A stretch of 64,000 nucleotides of DNA from JACVRW01 sp034664125 (GTDB lineage Bacteria > Actinomycetota > Thermoleophilia > Solirubrobacterales > Thermoleophilaceae), in the NCBI GenBank assembly GCA_034664125.1, contig JAXDIG010000048.1, forward strand, positions 1 through 64,000, written 5' to 3'. The position numbers and the translations under genes are program-made. Positions 49,631 to 56,555 of the stretch are shown piece after piece (the stretch's first letter is position 1; each line of letters opens with the position of its first letter). Under the pieces are notes generated by a model, which did no database searches, was not told the origin of the DNA, and saw nothing but the letters and a program-made list of their open reading frames with translations.

Positions 49631-50869
49631 TCAGGCGGCGTCGGCCAGGCCGTCGAACACGGCCGTGCGCCGCGCCGGCGGCGCGCCGGCTTGCGGCAGG
49701 GCCACCGACTCGCGGGCGGAGGCCGGGATCGCGGCCGCGAGGACGCGCCCGGCCTCGCGCAGCTCGGACTTCGTGTGCGACGCCATCACTGCCAGCCGCA
49801 GCCGCGAGGTGCCGGCGGGCACCGTGGGCGGGCGGATCGCCTGCGCGAACACGCCGCGCTCCAGCGCGCGCTCGGAGGCGGCCATCGCGGCGCCGGCGTC
49901 CCCAACGACCAGCGGCACGATCGGCGTCTCCCCAGGCTCCACCGGCATGCCGGACTCGGCCAGCGCCTCGCGCAGCACGGCCGCGTTGCGCTGCAGCTTC
50001 TCGACCCGGCGCGGCTGCTCGCGCAGCAGCTCTAGGGCCGCCATCGCCGCGGCCACCGCCGGGGGCGGCAGGGCGGTCGAGAAGATCAGCGTCCGGGCGG
50101 TGTTGATCAGGTACTTGGACATCGGCTTGTCGCACAGCACGTAGGCGCCGTACGAGCCGAGCGCCTTCCCGAGCGTGCCGACGATCACGTCGACCTCGTC
50201 CTCGAGGCCGTACTGGGCCACGAGCCCGCGGCCGCCCGGCCCCACGCATCCGGTGCCGTGCGCCTCGTCCACCATCACGCGGGCGTCGTAGCGCTGGGCC
50301 AGTTCGACGATCGCGGGCAGCGGCGCCATGTCGCCGTCCATGGAGAAGACGCCGTCGGTGACGATCAGCGAGCCGCGCCCCTCCGCCTGCCGCAGTCCCC
50401 ACTCGAGGTGGTCGACGTCGCAGTGGTCGTACACGAACGTCTCGGCGCGCGAAAGGCGGCAGCCGTCGACGATCGAGGCGTGGTTGAGGGCATCGGAGAA
50501 CACGACGTCGCCTTCCCGCGCGAGCGCGGAAACCACGCCCGCGTTGGCGAGGAAGCCCGAGCCGAACAGCAGGCACGCCTCGGCTCCCTTGAAGCGCGCC
50601 AGCTGCTCCTCGAGCCGGCGATGGATCGTCATGTTGCCCGAGATCAGCCGGGACGCGCCGCAGCCCGCGCCGTAGCGCATGGCCGCCTCGGCGGCGGCCT
50701 CGCGCACGCGCGGATGGTCGGCCAGGCCGAGGTAGTTGTTCGAGCACAGCAGCAGCACCGGGCGCCCGTCCAGCAGCACGCGCGGGCCCTGCGGCCCCGA
50801 GACACAGCGCAGCTTGCGGTACAGCCCATGCTCGCGGATCTCGTCGAGCCGCTCCTCGATCTCGTTCAT
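49631..50869 (-). CDS. bioF: 8-amino-7-oxononanoate synthase BioF
   Basis: 412 residues. PLP enzyme that condenses pimeloyl-thioester with alanine to KAPA, the first ring-forming step. Blocks: LLCSNNYLGLADHPRVREAA, GAGCGASRLISGNMTIHRRL, DALNHASIVDGCRL, VMVDEAHGTGCVGPGGRGL and the PLP lysine in IVGTLGKALGSYGAYV. The ATG shares its first base with the bioB stop (TGATG), so translation is coupled. About 20 residues at the C-terminus (SARESVALPQAGAPP) extend beyond the usual family end. Confidence 0.94.
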   Translation of the reverse strand: MNEIEERLDEIREHGLYRKLRCVSGPQGPRVLLDGRPVLLLCSNNYLGLADHPRVREAAAEAAMRYGAGCGASRLISGNMTIHRRLEEQLARFKGAEACLLFGSGFLANAGVVSALAREGDVVFSDALNHASIVDGCRLSRAETFVYDHCDVDHLEWGLRQAEGRGSLIVTDGVFSMDGDMAPLPAIVELAQRYDARVMVDEAHGTGCVGPGGRGLVAQYGLEDEVDVIVGTLGKALGSYGAYVLCDKPMSKYLINTARTLIFSTALPPPAVAAAMAALELLREQPRRVEKLQRNAAVLREALAESGMPVEPGETPIVPLVVGDAGAAMAASERALERGVFAQAIRPPTVPAGTSRLRLAVMASHTKSELREAGRVLAAAIPASARESVALPQAGAPPARRTAVFDGLADAA

Positions 50870-52035
50870 CACGCCGCCTCCGGATTCACTTGGACCACGT
50901 CGGGGAAGGTGTTCGCCGAGCCGTCGGGGCGGGGCGGCACGGAGGTCTTCTTGCGGTGGCGCAGCTGCACCGCCGGGTTCCAGAAGTTCGCTTCCTGCTG
51001 GGAGTCGATCAGCTCGTCGACCGGCGTGCGCGGCGAGTCGCCGTCGAGCCAGCCGGAGCGGTTGTCGGGCCGCGGGTTCGCGCCGTTGTCCTCCTGGCGC
51101 GCGACGTTCAGCCCGAGCTCCTCGAACATGGCCCGGTCGTCCTCCGGCTCGGAGCCGAGCGTGGTGAGGAAGTTGCCCATCATCACGCCGTTGATGCCGG
51201 CCTTGACGGCCAGCGCGTGCAGCTCGCCGAGGTTCTCCACACGGCCGCCGCAGAGCCGGAACAGGGCTGCCGGGAGGATCAGCCGGAAGATCGCGATCCA
51301 CTTGACCGCCTCCCAGGGGTCCATGTACTCGCGGTCGCCGAACTTGGTGCCGGGCCGCGGGTTGAGCATGTTGATCGGCACGCTGGTGGGGTCGATCTTG
51401 GCCAGCTGGAAGGCCATCTCCACACGCTGCTCGGCCGACTCGCCGAGGTTGAGAATGCCGCCGACGCAGGTTTCCAGCCCGGCCTCCTCGACGGCCGCGA
51501 TCGTGCGCAGCCGGCCCTCGTAGCGGACCGTGGACGACACCTCGGGGTAGTAGCTCTCCGCGGTTTCGACGTTGTGGTGGACCCGCTGGATGCCGGCTTC
51601 CTTGAGCTGCTGCGCGCGCTGCACCGACATGTGCCCGATCGACGCGCAGCGCTTCAGGTTCGTGTGCTCGGCGACCAGCTTGGCCCCCTCGACGATGTTC
51701 TGGAAGTCGCGCTTGGACAGGCCCTGGCCCTGCGTGACCATGCAGAACCGGTGCGCCCCGGCGGCCTCGGCGGCGCGCGCGTGCTCGAGGATCTGCTCGG
51801 GCGTCATCATCGCGTGCATCGGGGTGTCCGCCTCCGCGAAGCGCGACTGGGCGCAGAACCCGCAGTCCTCGGCGCAGCCGCCCGACTTCGCGTTGACCAG
51901 CGAGCACATGTCGGTCGAGTCGCCGAAGCGCTCGACGCGCACCTGCCAGGCGCGCTCGATGAGCGCCTCGATCTCGGCGTGATCCTCGATCCGCCCGAGC
52001 CGGAGCGCCTCCTCCTGGGTGATCAGCGGCGGCAC
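50869..52035 (-). CDS. bioB: Biotin synthase BioB
   Basis: 388 residues. Radical-SAM enzyme inserting sulfur into dethiobiotin. The radical-SAM cluster motif is CAEDCGFC (Cys54, Cys58, Cys61); also AHRFCMVTQGQGLSKRDF, RVHHNVETAESYYPEVSST, VGGILNLGES and the conserved LLTTLGS-like NFLTTLGSEPEDD. The ~60-residue C-terminal extension after EDD is longer than in E. coli BioB. Start GTG 52035, 42 bp after the enoyl-CoA hydratase. No BirA operator is recognised upstream. Confidence 0.95.
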   Translation of the reverse strand: MPPLITQEEALRLGRIEDHAEIEALIERAWQVRVERFGDSTDMCSLVNAKSGGCAEDCGFCAQSRFAEADTPMHAMMTPEQILEHARAAEAAGAHRFCMVTQGQGLSKRDFQNIVEGAKLVAEHTNLKRCASIGHMSVQRAQQLKEAGIQRVHHNVETAESYYPEVSSTVRYEGRLRTIAAVEEAGLETCVGGILNLGESAEQRVEMAFQLAKIDPTSVPINMLNPRPGTKFGDREYMDPWEAVKWIAIFRLILPAALFRLCGGRVENLGELHALAVKAGINGVMMGNFLTTLGSEPEDDRAMFEELGLNVARQEDNGANPRPDNRSGWLDGDSPRTPVDELIDSQQEANFWNPAVQLRHRKKTSVPPRPDGSANTFPDVVQVNPEAA

Positions 52036-52077
52036 CGACCCCCAAGGTAGGAAGGCTGTCGGACGGAGAGTCGGTCC

Positions 52078-52854
52078 CTACCGGCCCTGCCAGCGCGGCT
52101 TGCGCTTCTCAGAGAACGCCCGCACACCCTCGCGGAAGTCCTCCGAGGTGAAGCAGGACTCGCGCAGCTCGATCAGCTCGCGCTCGACCTCGGCGGGCAG
52201 CGGCTGGTCGCGCAGCGTGCGGATGACGCGCTTGTTGCCGGCCAGCGACAGCGGCGCGTTGGCGGCGATCTCGGCCGCCAGGTCCAGCACGTGCTCGTCC
52301 AGCTGCCCGGGCTCGACGACCTCGTTGACGAGGCCCATGCGCTCGGCGCGCTCGGCCTCGACGTTGCGGCCGACGTAGAACAGCTCCGCCGTGTTGGCCA
52401 CGCCGCAGACGTCGATGAACCTGCGCAGCCCGGTGTGCGAATAGATCAGGCCGAGCTTGGCCGGCGGCATGCCGAGCTTCACGCCGCGCGCGGCCACGCG
52501 GAAGTCGCAGGCCAGCGCCAGCTCCAGCCCGCCTCCGATTGCGTGCCCGTTGATCTGGCCGAGCACCGGATAGGGGTAGGCGTCGAGCGCCTCGATGGCG
52601 TCCTGGAAGGGGTGAGCGACGAGCCGCTCCGCGGACTCCTCGAAGTGGCCCTCCTCGAACCCGCCGATGTCGTATCCGGCCGAGAACACGCGGCCCGAGC
52701 CGCGGATGACGAGACAGCGGGCTTCGAGCGTGCGGGTGTACTCGGCCAGCGCGTCGAGCAGCTCGTGGTCGAGCGCCCCGCGCCGCTCCGGGTTCGAGAT
52801 CGTCAGCCGGGCGACGTTCTCGGCCGGCTCGTCGAGCTGGAGCTTGTCCGTCAT
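52078..52854 (-). CDS. Enoyl-CoA hydratase/isomerase family protein
   Basis: 258 residues of the crotonase fold. The oxyanion-hole region is SGRVFSAGYDIGGFE and the second block is QINGHAIGGGLELALACDFRVA. The first catalytic Glu of classical enoyl-CoA hydratases (in ...AxxG[G/A]GCEL) is conserved as GGGLELA; the second Glu is in GVKLGMPPAKLGLIYS, where the usual E is not seen, so isomerase or other crotonase chemistry is possible. It lies inside the biotin operon between a biotinyl carrier gene and bioB. Start ATG 52854. Confidence 0.85.
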   Translation of the reverse strand: MTDKLQLDEPAENVARLTISNPERRGALDHELLDALAEYTRTLEARCLVIRGSGRVFSAGYDIGGFEEGHFEESAERLVAHPFQDAIEALDAYPYPVLGQINGHAIGGGLELALACDFRVAARGVKLGMPPAKLGLIYSHTGLRRFIDVCGVANTAELFYVGRNVEAERAERMGLVNEVVEPGQLDEHVLDLAAEIAANAPLSLAGNKRVIRTLRDQPLPAEVERELIELRESCFTSEDFREGVRAFSEKRKPRWQGR

Positions 52855-52855
52855 A

Positions 52856-52890
52856 GCGCAAGCGCCCGGCTCGGCCGGGCGCGCAGCGAC
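52856..52890 (-). repeat. 35-nt hairpin element, copy 1 (family A)
   Basis: Constant flank GCGCAAGC, arm GCCCGGC, loop TCG, arm GCCGGGC, constant flank GCGCAGCGAC. It fills almost the whole 40-bp gap between the carrier gene and the enoyl-CoA hydratase start. A copy with different but also pairing arms lies at 57945-57979. Confidence 0.7.
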
Positions 52891-52894
52891 CGCG

Positions 52895-53113
52895 TCACTC
52901 CAGGACGACGAGCGTGTCGCCCTCCGAAACCGACTGCCCCTCCTGGCACACGATCTCCTTGACCACCCCGGGATCCTCGGCCTCGACGGGCATCTCCATC
53001 TTCATCGACTCCAGGATTACGAGCGTGTCCCCCTCGGCGACCGTCTGTCCCACTTCACATTCGACCTTCCAGACCGTTCCCGTGATGTGAGCCTCGACGT
53101 CGGGCAACTGCAT
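52895..53113 (-). CDS. Biotinyl (BCCP-like) carrier domain protein
   Basis: 72 residues, one complete biotinyl/lipoyl domain: EAHITGTVWKVECEVGQTVA, the biotin-accepting LESMKMEMP (Lys38), and GVVKEIVCQEGQSVSEGDTL. It lacks any carboxylase domain, so it must work in trans with a biotin carboxylase and a carboxyltransferase, neither of which is in the window. Being first in the operon with bioB/F/D couples the acceptor with biotin supply. Start ATG 53113. Confidence 0.93.
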   Translation of the reverse strand: MQLPDVEAHITGTVWKVECEVGQTVAEGDTLVILESMKMEMPVEAEDPGVVKEIVCQEGQSVSEGDTLVVLE

Positions 53114-53200
53114 TCCTCCTGAGCGGCTTTACGAGTGCGGGCAAGATATCGGTCCCCTGCGCAGCCGGCCGAGCCGGCTGCTTCGGGCAACGGGCCGGGG

Positions 53201-53206
53201 TAGGCT
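53201..53206 (+). promoter_or_regulatory. -10-like TAGGCT for glpK
   Basis: TAGGCT ends 11 nt before the ATG at 53218, in the region divergent from the biotinyl carrier gene. A short leader is implied. No Shine-Dalgarno. Confidence 0.4.
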
Positions 53207-53217
53207 GCCGCCGCCGG

Positions 53218-54678
53218 ATGATCCTCGCCATCGACCAGGGCACCTCGGGCACCACCTGCCTCGTGTTCGACGAGGCAGGCCACGTGAGCGGTCGCGCCTA
53301 CCGGGAGTTCACCCAGCACTTCCCGCGCCCGGGCTGGGTGGAGCACGATGCCGCCGAGATCTGGGAGGTCACGCGGGCCGTGGCGCGGGACGCGCTCGAC
53401 GCGGCCGGCGTCGACGGCCGGCGGCTCGCCGGCATCGGGATCACCAACCAGCGCGAGACGGTCGTGGCGTGGGACCGCGCCACCGGCGAGCCGCTCCACC
53501 GGGCCATCGTCTGGCAGGACCGCCGCACGGCCGCGCGCTGCGACGAGCTGCGCGCGGCGGGCAAGGAGCCGCTCGTGCGCGAGCGCACCGGGCTGGTGCT
53601 CGACCCCTACTTCTCCGGGACCAAGATCGAGTGGCTGATCCGCCACGGCGACGTCCCGCCCGATGCCGCCTTCGGCACGATCGACTCCTGGCTCGCGTAC
53701 AAGCTCACCGGGGCGCACGTGACGGACTACTCGAACGCGTCGCGCACGCTGCTGTTCGACATCCGCGAGCTGCGCTGGGACCCCGAGCTGTGCGAGCTGC
53801 TGGGGGTGCCGCCGGCCAGCCTGCCCGACCCGCGCCCTAGCGCGGAGGTGTACGGCCAGACGTCGGAGTTCGGCGGCTCGGTGCCGGTGGCGGGCATCGC
53901 GGGCGACCAGCAGGCGGCACTCTACGGGCAGGCCTGCCACGAGCGCGGGCTCGGCAAGAACACCTACGGCACCGGCAGCTTCGTGCTCCAGAACGCGGGC
54001 ACCGAGCTGCCCGAGCCTTACGAGGGGCTGCTCACGACCGTCGCCTGGGGGGTGGGCGGGCGCGTGGACTACGCCCTGGAGGCCGCCATCTTCGTGACCG
54101 GCGCCGCGGTGCAGTGGCTGCGCGACGGGCTGGGCATCATCCGGGCCGCCGCCGAAACCGAGGAGCTGGCCCGCTCGCTCGACTCGAACGACGGCGTGTA
54201 CCTCGTGCCGGCCTTCACCGGCCTCGGGTCGCCGCACTGGGACCCGTACGCGCGCGGGACGATCGTCGGGCTCACGCGCGGGGCCGGCCGCGCCCACCTG
54301 GCCCGGGCCGCGCTGGAGGCGATGGCCTACCAGACGGTGGACGCCCTGCGGGCGATGGAGGAGGCTTCCGGCGTGGTGCTCGAGGAGCTGAAGGCCGACG
54401 GCGGCGCGGTGGTAAACGGCTGGCTGATGAAGTTCCAGGCCGACGTGCTCGGCGTGCCGGTCGTGGTTCCCGAGGTGTCAGAGACCACGGCGCTGGGCGC
54501 GGCCTACCTCGCCGGCGTGGCCACCGGCACGTGGACAGAGCCGGACGTGCGCTCGATGTGGCGCCAGGCCGCCCGCTACGAGCCGTCGATGTCCGCGGAC
54601 GAGCGCGGCACGCTGCTCGAAGGCTGGGCCCGCGCCCTGGCCAGGGCCGCCAGTAACGAAGCGGAGCGGACCGGGTAG
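53218..54678 (+). CDS. glpK: Glycerol kinase
   Basis: 486 residues, FGGY carbohydrate kinase. It phosphorylates glycerol to sn-glycerol 3-phosphate with ATP. Visible: start MILAIDQGTSGTTCLVFDEA (ATP/glycerol domain), ITNQRETVVAWDRATGEPLH, WQDRRTA, GLGKNTYGTGSFVLQNAGTE, VPAFTGLGSPHWDPYARGTI and KADGGAVVNGWLMKFQADVL. The start codon lacks a Shine-Dalgarno. It is followed 12 bp later by plsC, linking glycerol phosphorylation to glycerolipid synthesis. No glpF or glpD is adjacent. Confidence 0.95.
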   Translation: MILAIDQGTSGTTCLVFDEAGHVSGRAYREFTQHFPRPGWVEHDAAEIWEVTRAVARDALDAAGVDGRRLAGIGITNQRETVVAWDRATGEPLHRAIVWQDRRTAARCDELRAAGKEPLVRERTGLVLDPYFSGTKIEWLIRHGDVPPDAAFGTIDSWLAYKLTGAHVTDYSNASRTLLFDIRELRWDPELCELLGVPPASLPDPRPSAEVYGQTSEFGGSVPVAGIAGDQQAALYGQACHERGLGKNTYGTGSFVLQNAGTELPEPYEGLLTTVAWGVGGRVDYALEAAIFVTGAAVQWLRDGLGIIRAAAETEELARSLDSNDGVYLVPAFTGLGSPHWDPYARGTIVGLTRGAGRAHLARAALEAMAYQTVDALRAMEEASGVVLEELKADGGAVVNGWLMKFQADVLGVPVVVPEVSETTALGAAYLAGVATGTWTEPDVRSMWRQAARYEPSMSADERGTLLEGWARALARAASNEAERTG

Positions 54679-54690
54679 AAAGGCGGAGGG

Positions 54691-55461
54691 ATGAAGGCGC
54701 AGGTGTACAAGGACCCCCGCCCGGCGGAGCACTTCGCCGGCTTTCACGAACGCACGCGTACGCGCCGCCCGGACTGGGTCTACGAGCTGGTCCGGCTGAT
54801 CCTGACGCCCTACCTGCTGTTCTTCTACCGGGCGCGCTGCATCGAGTCGGGCAACCTGCCCCCGGACGGGCCGGCGATCATCGCGCCGAACCACTTCTCG
54901 TTCCTGGACCACTTCTTCGTGGCCGTCTACCTGCGCCGCAAGGTGCACTTCATGGCGAAGTCGCAGATGTTCAAGCCGCCGCTCCAGTTCATCTACACGC
55001 ACGGCGGCGTGTTCCCCGTGCGCCGCGGCCACGCTGACGAGGAAGCCTTCAAGACCGCTCATGCCGTACTGGCGCGCGGCGACATCGTGGTCATGTACGC
55101 CGAGGCGGGGCGCTCCCGCACCGGCGAGCTCGGCAAGCCCAGGCACGGCCTCGGGCGCCTGGCGCTGGAGTCGGGGGCGCCGGTTCTGCCGACCGCCATC
55201 GCCGGCACCGAGCGCGCGCGCAACTGGAAGCGCCTGCAGTTCCCGAAGGTCACGGTGCAGTTCGGCGAGCCGATCCGCTTCGAGCAGGTCGACGATCCCA
55301 CGCGCGAGCAGGCCCAGGAGGCGTCCGAGATCGTCTTCGAGCAGGTGCGCTCGATCCACGGACGGCTGCGCAAGGAGGGCCGCCGCGGCGCCGTGCGCGC
55401 CGCCCGCGCCGCGCGCCGCGCCGCGCAGGCCGCGGGGCGCCGGCCGATCAGCGCCGACTAG
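54691..55461 (+). CDS. plsC: 1-acyl-sn-glycerol-3-phosphate acyltransferase
   Basis: 256 residues. PlsC acylates position 2 of lysophosphatidate. The HX4D motif is NHFSFLDH (His68, Asp73); the glycerol-phosphate-binding region is VVMYAEAGRSRTGELGKPRH with the FPEGTR-like position reading YAEAGRSR. One hydrophobic helix at about 33-46 (LILTPYLLFFY) suits membrane attachment. The C-terminus is very basic (RRGAVRAARAARRAAQAAGR). Its final 47 bp recur 837 bp downstream. Ribosome site AAGGCGGAGGG precedes ATG. Confidence 0.9.
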   Translation: MKAQVYKDPRPAEHFAGFHERTRTRRPDWVYELVRLILTPYLLFFYRARCIESGNLPPDGPAIIAPNHFSFLDHFFVAVYLRRKVHFMAKSQMFKPPLQFIYTHGGVFPVRRGHADEEAFKTAHAVLARGDIVVMYAEAGRSRTGELGKPRHGLGRLALESGAPVLPTAIAGTERARNWKRLQFPKVTVQFGEPIRFEQVDDPTREQAQEASEIVFEQVRSIHGRLRKEGRRGAVRAARAARRAAQAAGRRPISAD

Positions 55462-55465
55462 GCGC
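55419..55465 (+). repeat. 47-bp direct repeat, copy 1 (end of plsC)
   Basis: The last 14 or so codons and the stop of plsC plus four bases are identical to 56256-56302. The two copies enclose an ~790-bp segment carrying the SnoaL-like gene. Confidence 0.95.
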
Positions 55466-55473
55466 CTCTCCGG

Positions 55474-55505
55474 AGCCGCCTCTCGGTGACTTCGAGACGG
55501 CGGCT
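55474..55505 (+). terminator. Hairpin after plsC
   Basis: AGCCGCC (55474-55480) pairs with GGCGGCT (55499-55505), and inner TCTCG (55481-55485) pairs with CGAGA (55493-55497) with one bulged C; the loop is GTGACTT. It starts 13 nt after the plsC stop and is followed by GTTTGTGG, a weak U-tract. Confidence 0.55.
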
Positions 55506-55821
55506 GTTTGTGGCCGTTGGTCTGTCTCGCCCGTTGGTCTGTCTCGCCGCGAAGCGCAAACAGCGGCTGGGGAAGGGCTGCGATGCACAATCCACCCCAC
55601 CCCCCGACTGTGCGGCAGGTGGGTCGGCTTTCGACGGGATGCGCGCTCGGATCCGGCCCGCCCTGCGCTGCGGCCGCGGGGCGGGCCGCTTTGAGACGCG
55701 CGGGGATGGCAAACGCCGCCCACGCTCGCAGCAGACGCCGCGAACGCGACGTTTGCACCGACGTCGTCCGCCCGTCGACGGACCATGGGCACCTCTTGGC
55801 TGCCGTTCGGTCACGTTTGCC
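55506..55821. other. Gene-free stretch inside the plsC-tail duplication
   Basis: About 316 bases with no supported gene. It holds two head-to-tail copies of CCGTTGGTCTGTCTCGC (55514-55530 and 55531-55547) framed by GCTGTTTG (55503-55510) and CAAACAGC (55557-55564). The rest contains runs such as CCACCCCACCCCCC and no coding-like bias. Confidence 0.6.
55514..55547 (+). repeat. 17-bp tandem repeat, two units
   Basis: The unit CCGTTGGTCTGTCTCGC occurs twice without a spacer, flanked by an 8-bp inverted repeat. It may form an alternate stem or be left from a recombination event. Confidence 0.9.
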
Positions 55822-56217
55822 TCACCCAGAAGCGTTGGGGCGGGCGCCTCTGAGGGCTTCGGCTCGGTCGGTAAACTCGTCCACTCGCACGACCTTGTGA
55901 TCGCGCAGCGTGTAGACCTCGTAGAGGCGTGTCTCGACTGTGATCCCGCTTGCTCGCCCCCGGCCCCGGAAGTGAGCCGTGACGAAGACGCGGTCGCCGG
56001 CGTCGATGAACTGCTCCGCGGTCACCTGGAGGTCGTCCCAGGCGCTCTCGAAGTGCTGAATGTTGTCTCGGATCGCCGCTCGGCCGTAGGACGGCGCCTC
56101 CTCGACGGGGTTCATGACGATGTCGGAGGCGAAGTCGGCCACCGCGTCCTCGCCGCCCCGACCGAATATCTCGTACTCCCAGGCGCGGCGCACGATCTCG
56201 ACGTTCTCCTGCGACAT
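55822..56217 (-). CDS. SnoaL-like/NTF2-family protein
   Basis: 131 residues from ATG 56217. The start MSQENVEIVRRAWEYEIFGR is the hallmark of actinobacterial SnoaL-like proteins, followed by GGEDAVADFASDIVMNPVEE, IRDNIQHFESAWDDLQVTAE and VYTLRDHKVVRVDEFTDRAE, the alpha+beta cone fold. Members include polyketide cyclases and steroid isomerases, but most are uncharacterised. The gene stands alone on the minus strand inside the segment bounded by copies of the plsC tail. Confidence 0.85.
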   Translation of the reverse strand: MSQENVEIVRRAWEYEIFGRGGEDAVADFASDIVMNPVEEAPSYGRAAIRDNIQHFESAWDDLQVTAEQFIDAGDRVFVTAHFRGRGRASGITVETRLYEVYTLRDHKVVRVDEFTDRAEALRGARPNASG

Positions 56218-56255
56218 CGCCCGCCGAGTATGCCGCAGGCGGCGCGGGGCGGTTA

Positions 56256-56302
56256 CGCCGCGCAGGCCGCGGGGCGCCGGCCGATCAGCGCCGACTAGGC
56301 GC
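56256..56302 (+). repeat. 47-bp direct repeat, copy 2
   Basis: Identical to the end of plsC at 55419-55465. Left and right neighbouring bases differ, so the identity ends sharply. The copy lies just upstream of the SnoaL-like gene's start and is not in frame with any gene. Confidence 0.95.
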
Positions 56303-56313
56303 GCCCGACCAGA

Positions 56314-56332
56314 CGAGGAGCGAAACTCCTCG
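56314..56332. promoter_or_regulatory. Hairpin upstream of the 66-aa membrane protein
   Basis: CGAGGAG (56314-56320) pairs with CTCCTCG (56326-56332) around CGAAA. The ribosome-binding-like GAGGG follows immediately and overlaps its last base. Confidence 0.4.
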
Positions 56333-56341
56333 AGGGTGGGG

Positions 56342-56542
56342 ATGATCGGGCGTATGAGATGGATGGCCAACCCCGCGTACCGCGAGCGTGAGCCTTGGCG
56401 CCTCGGCGGACCGTGGCTCTGGGCATGGCGGGGCGTCATGGCTGCCTGGCTCACGTGGCTAGCGGTTTCAGGCTCGTGGATCGGCGTCGGCCTGTTCGCT
56501 GCGGCGTGGGCCATCTCCGAGGTGAAGCTGCGCCGCTCCTGA
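56342..56542 (+). CDS. Small membrane protein, 66 residues
   Basis: Reads MIGRMRWMANPAYREREPWR then WLWAWRGVMAAWLTWLAVSG and WIGVGLFAAAWAISEVKLRR: two tryptophan-rich hydrophobic helices with a basic tail. ATG 56342 follows GAGGG at 5 nt; ATG 56354 is an alternative. It lies 13 bp before the transglycosylase-like gene and may be cotranscribed with it. Family not recognised. Confidence 0.62.
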   Translation: MIGRMRWMANPAYREREPWRLGGPWLWAWRGVMAAWLTWLAVSGSWIGVGLFAAAWAISEVKLRRS

Positions 56543-56555
56543 CACCCTTCCGCCG

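Noticed and set aside
55466..56255. A complete mobile element
   Set aside because: No transposase or integrase gene and no terminal inverted repeats lie between the 47-bp copies; only the repeat pattern suggests insertion.
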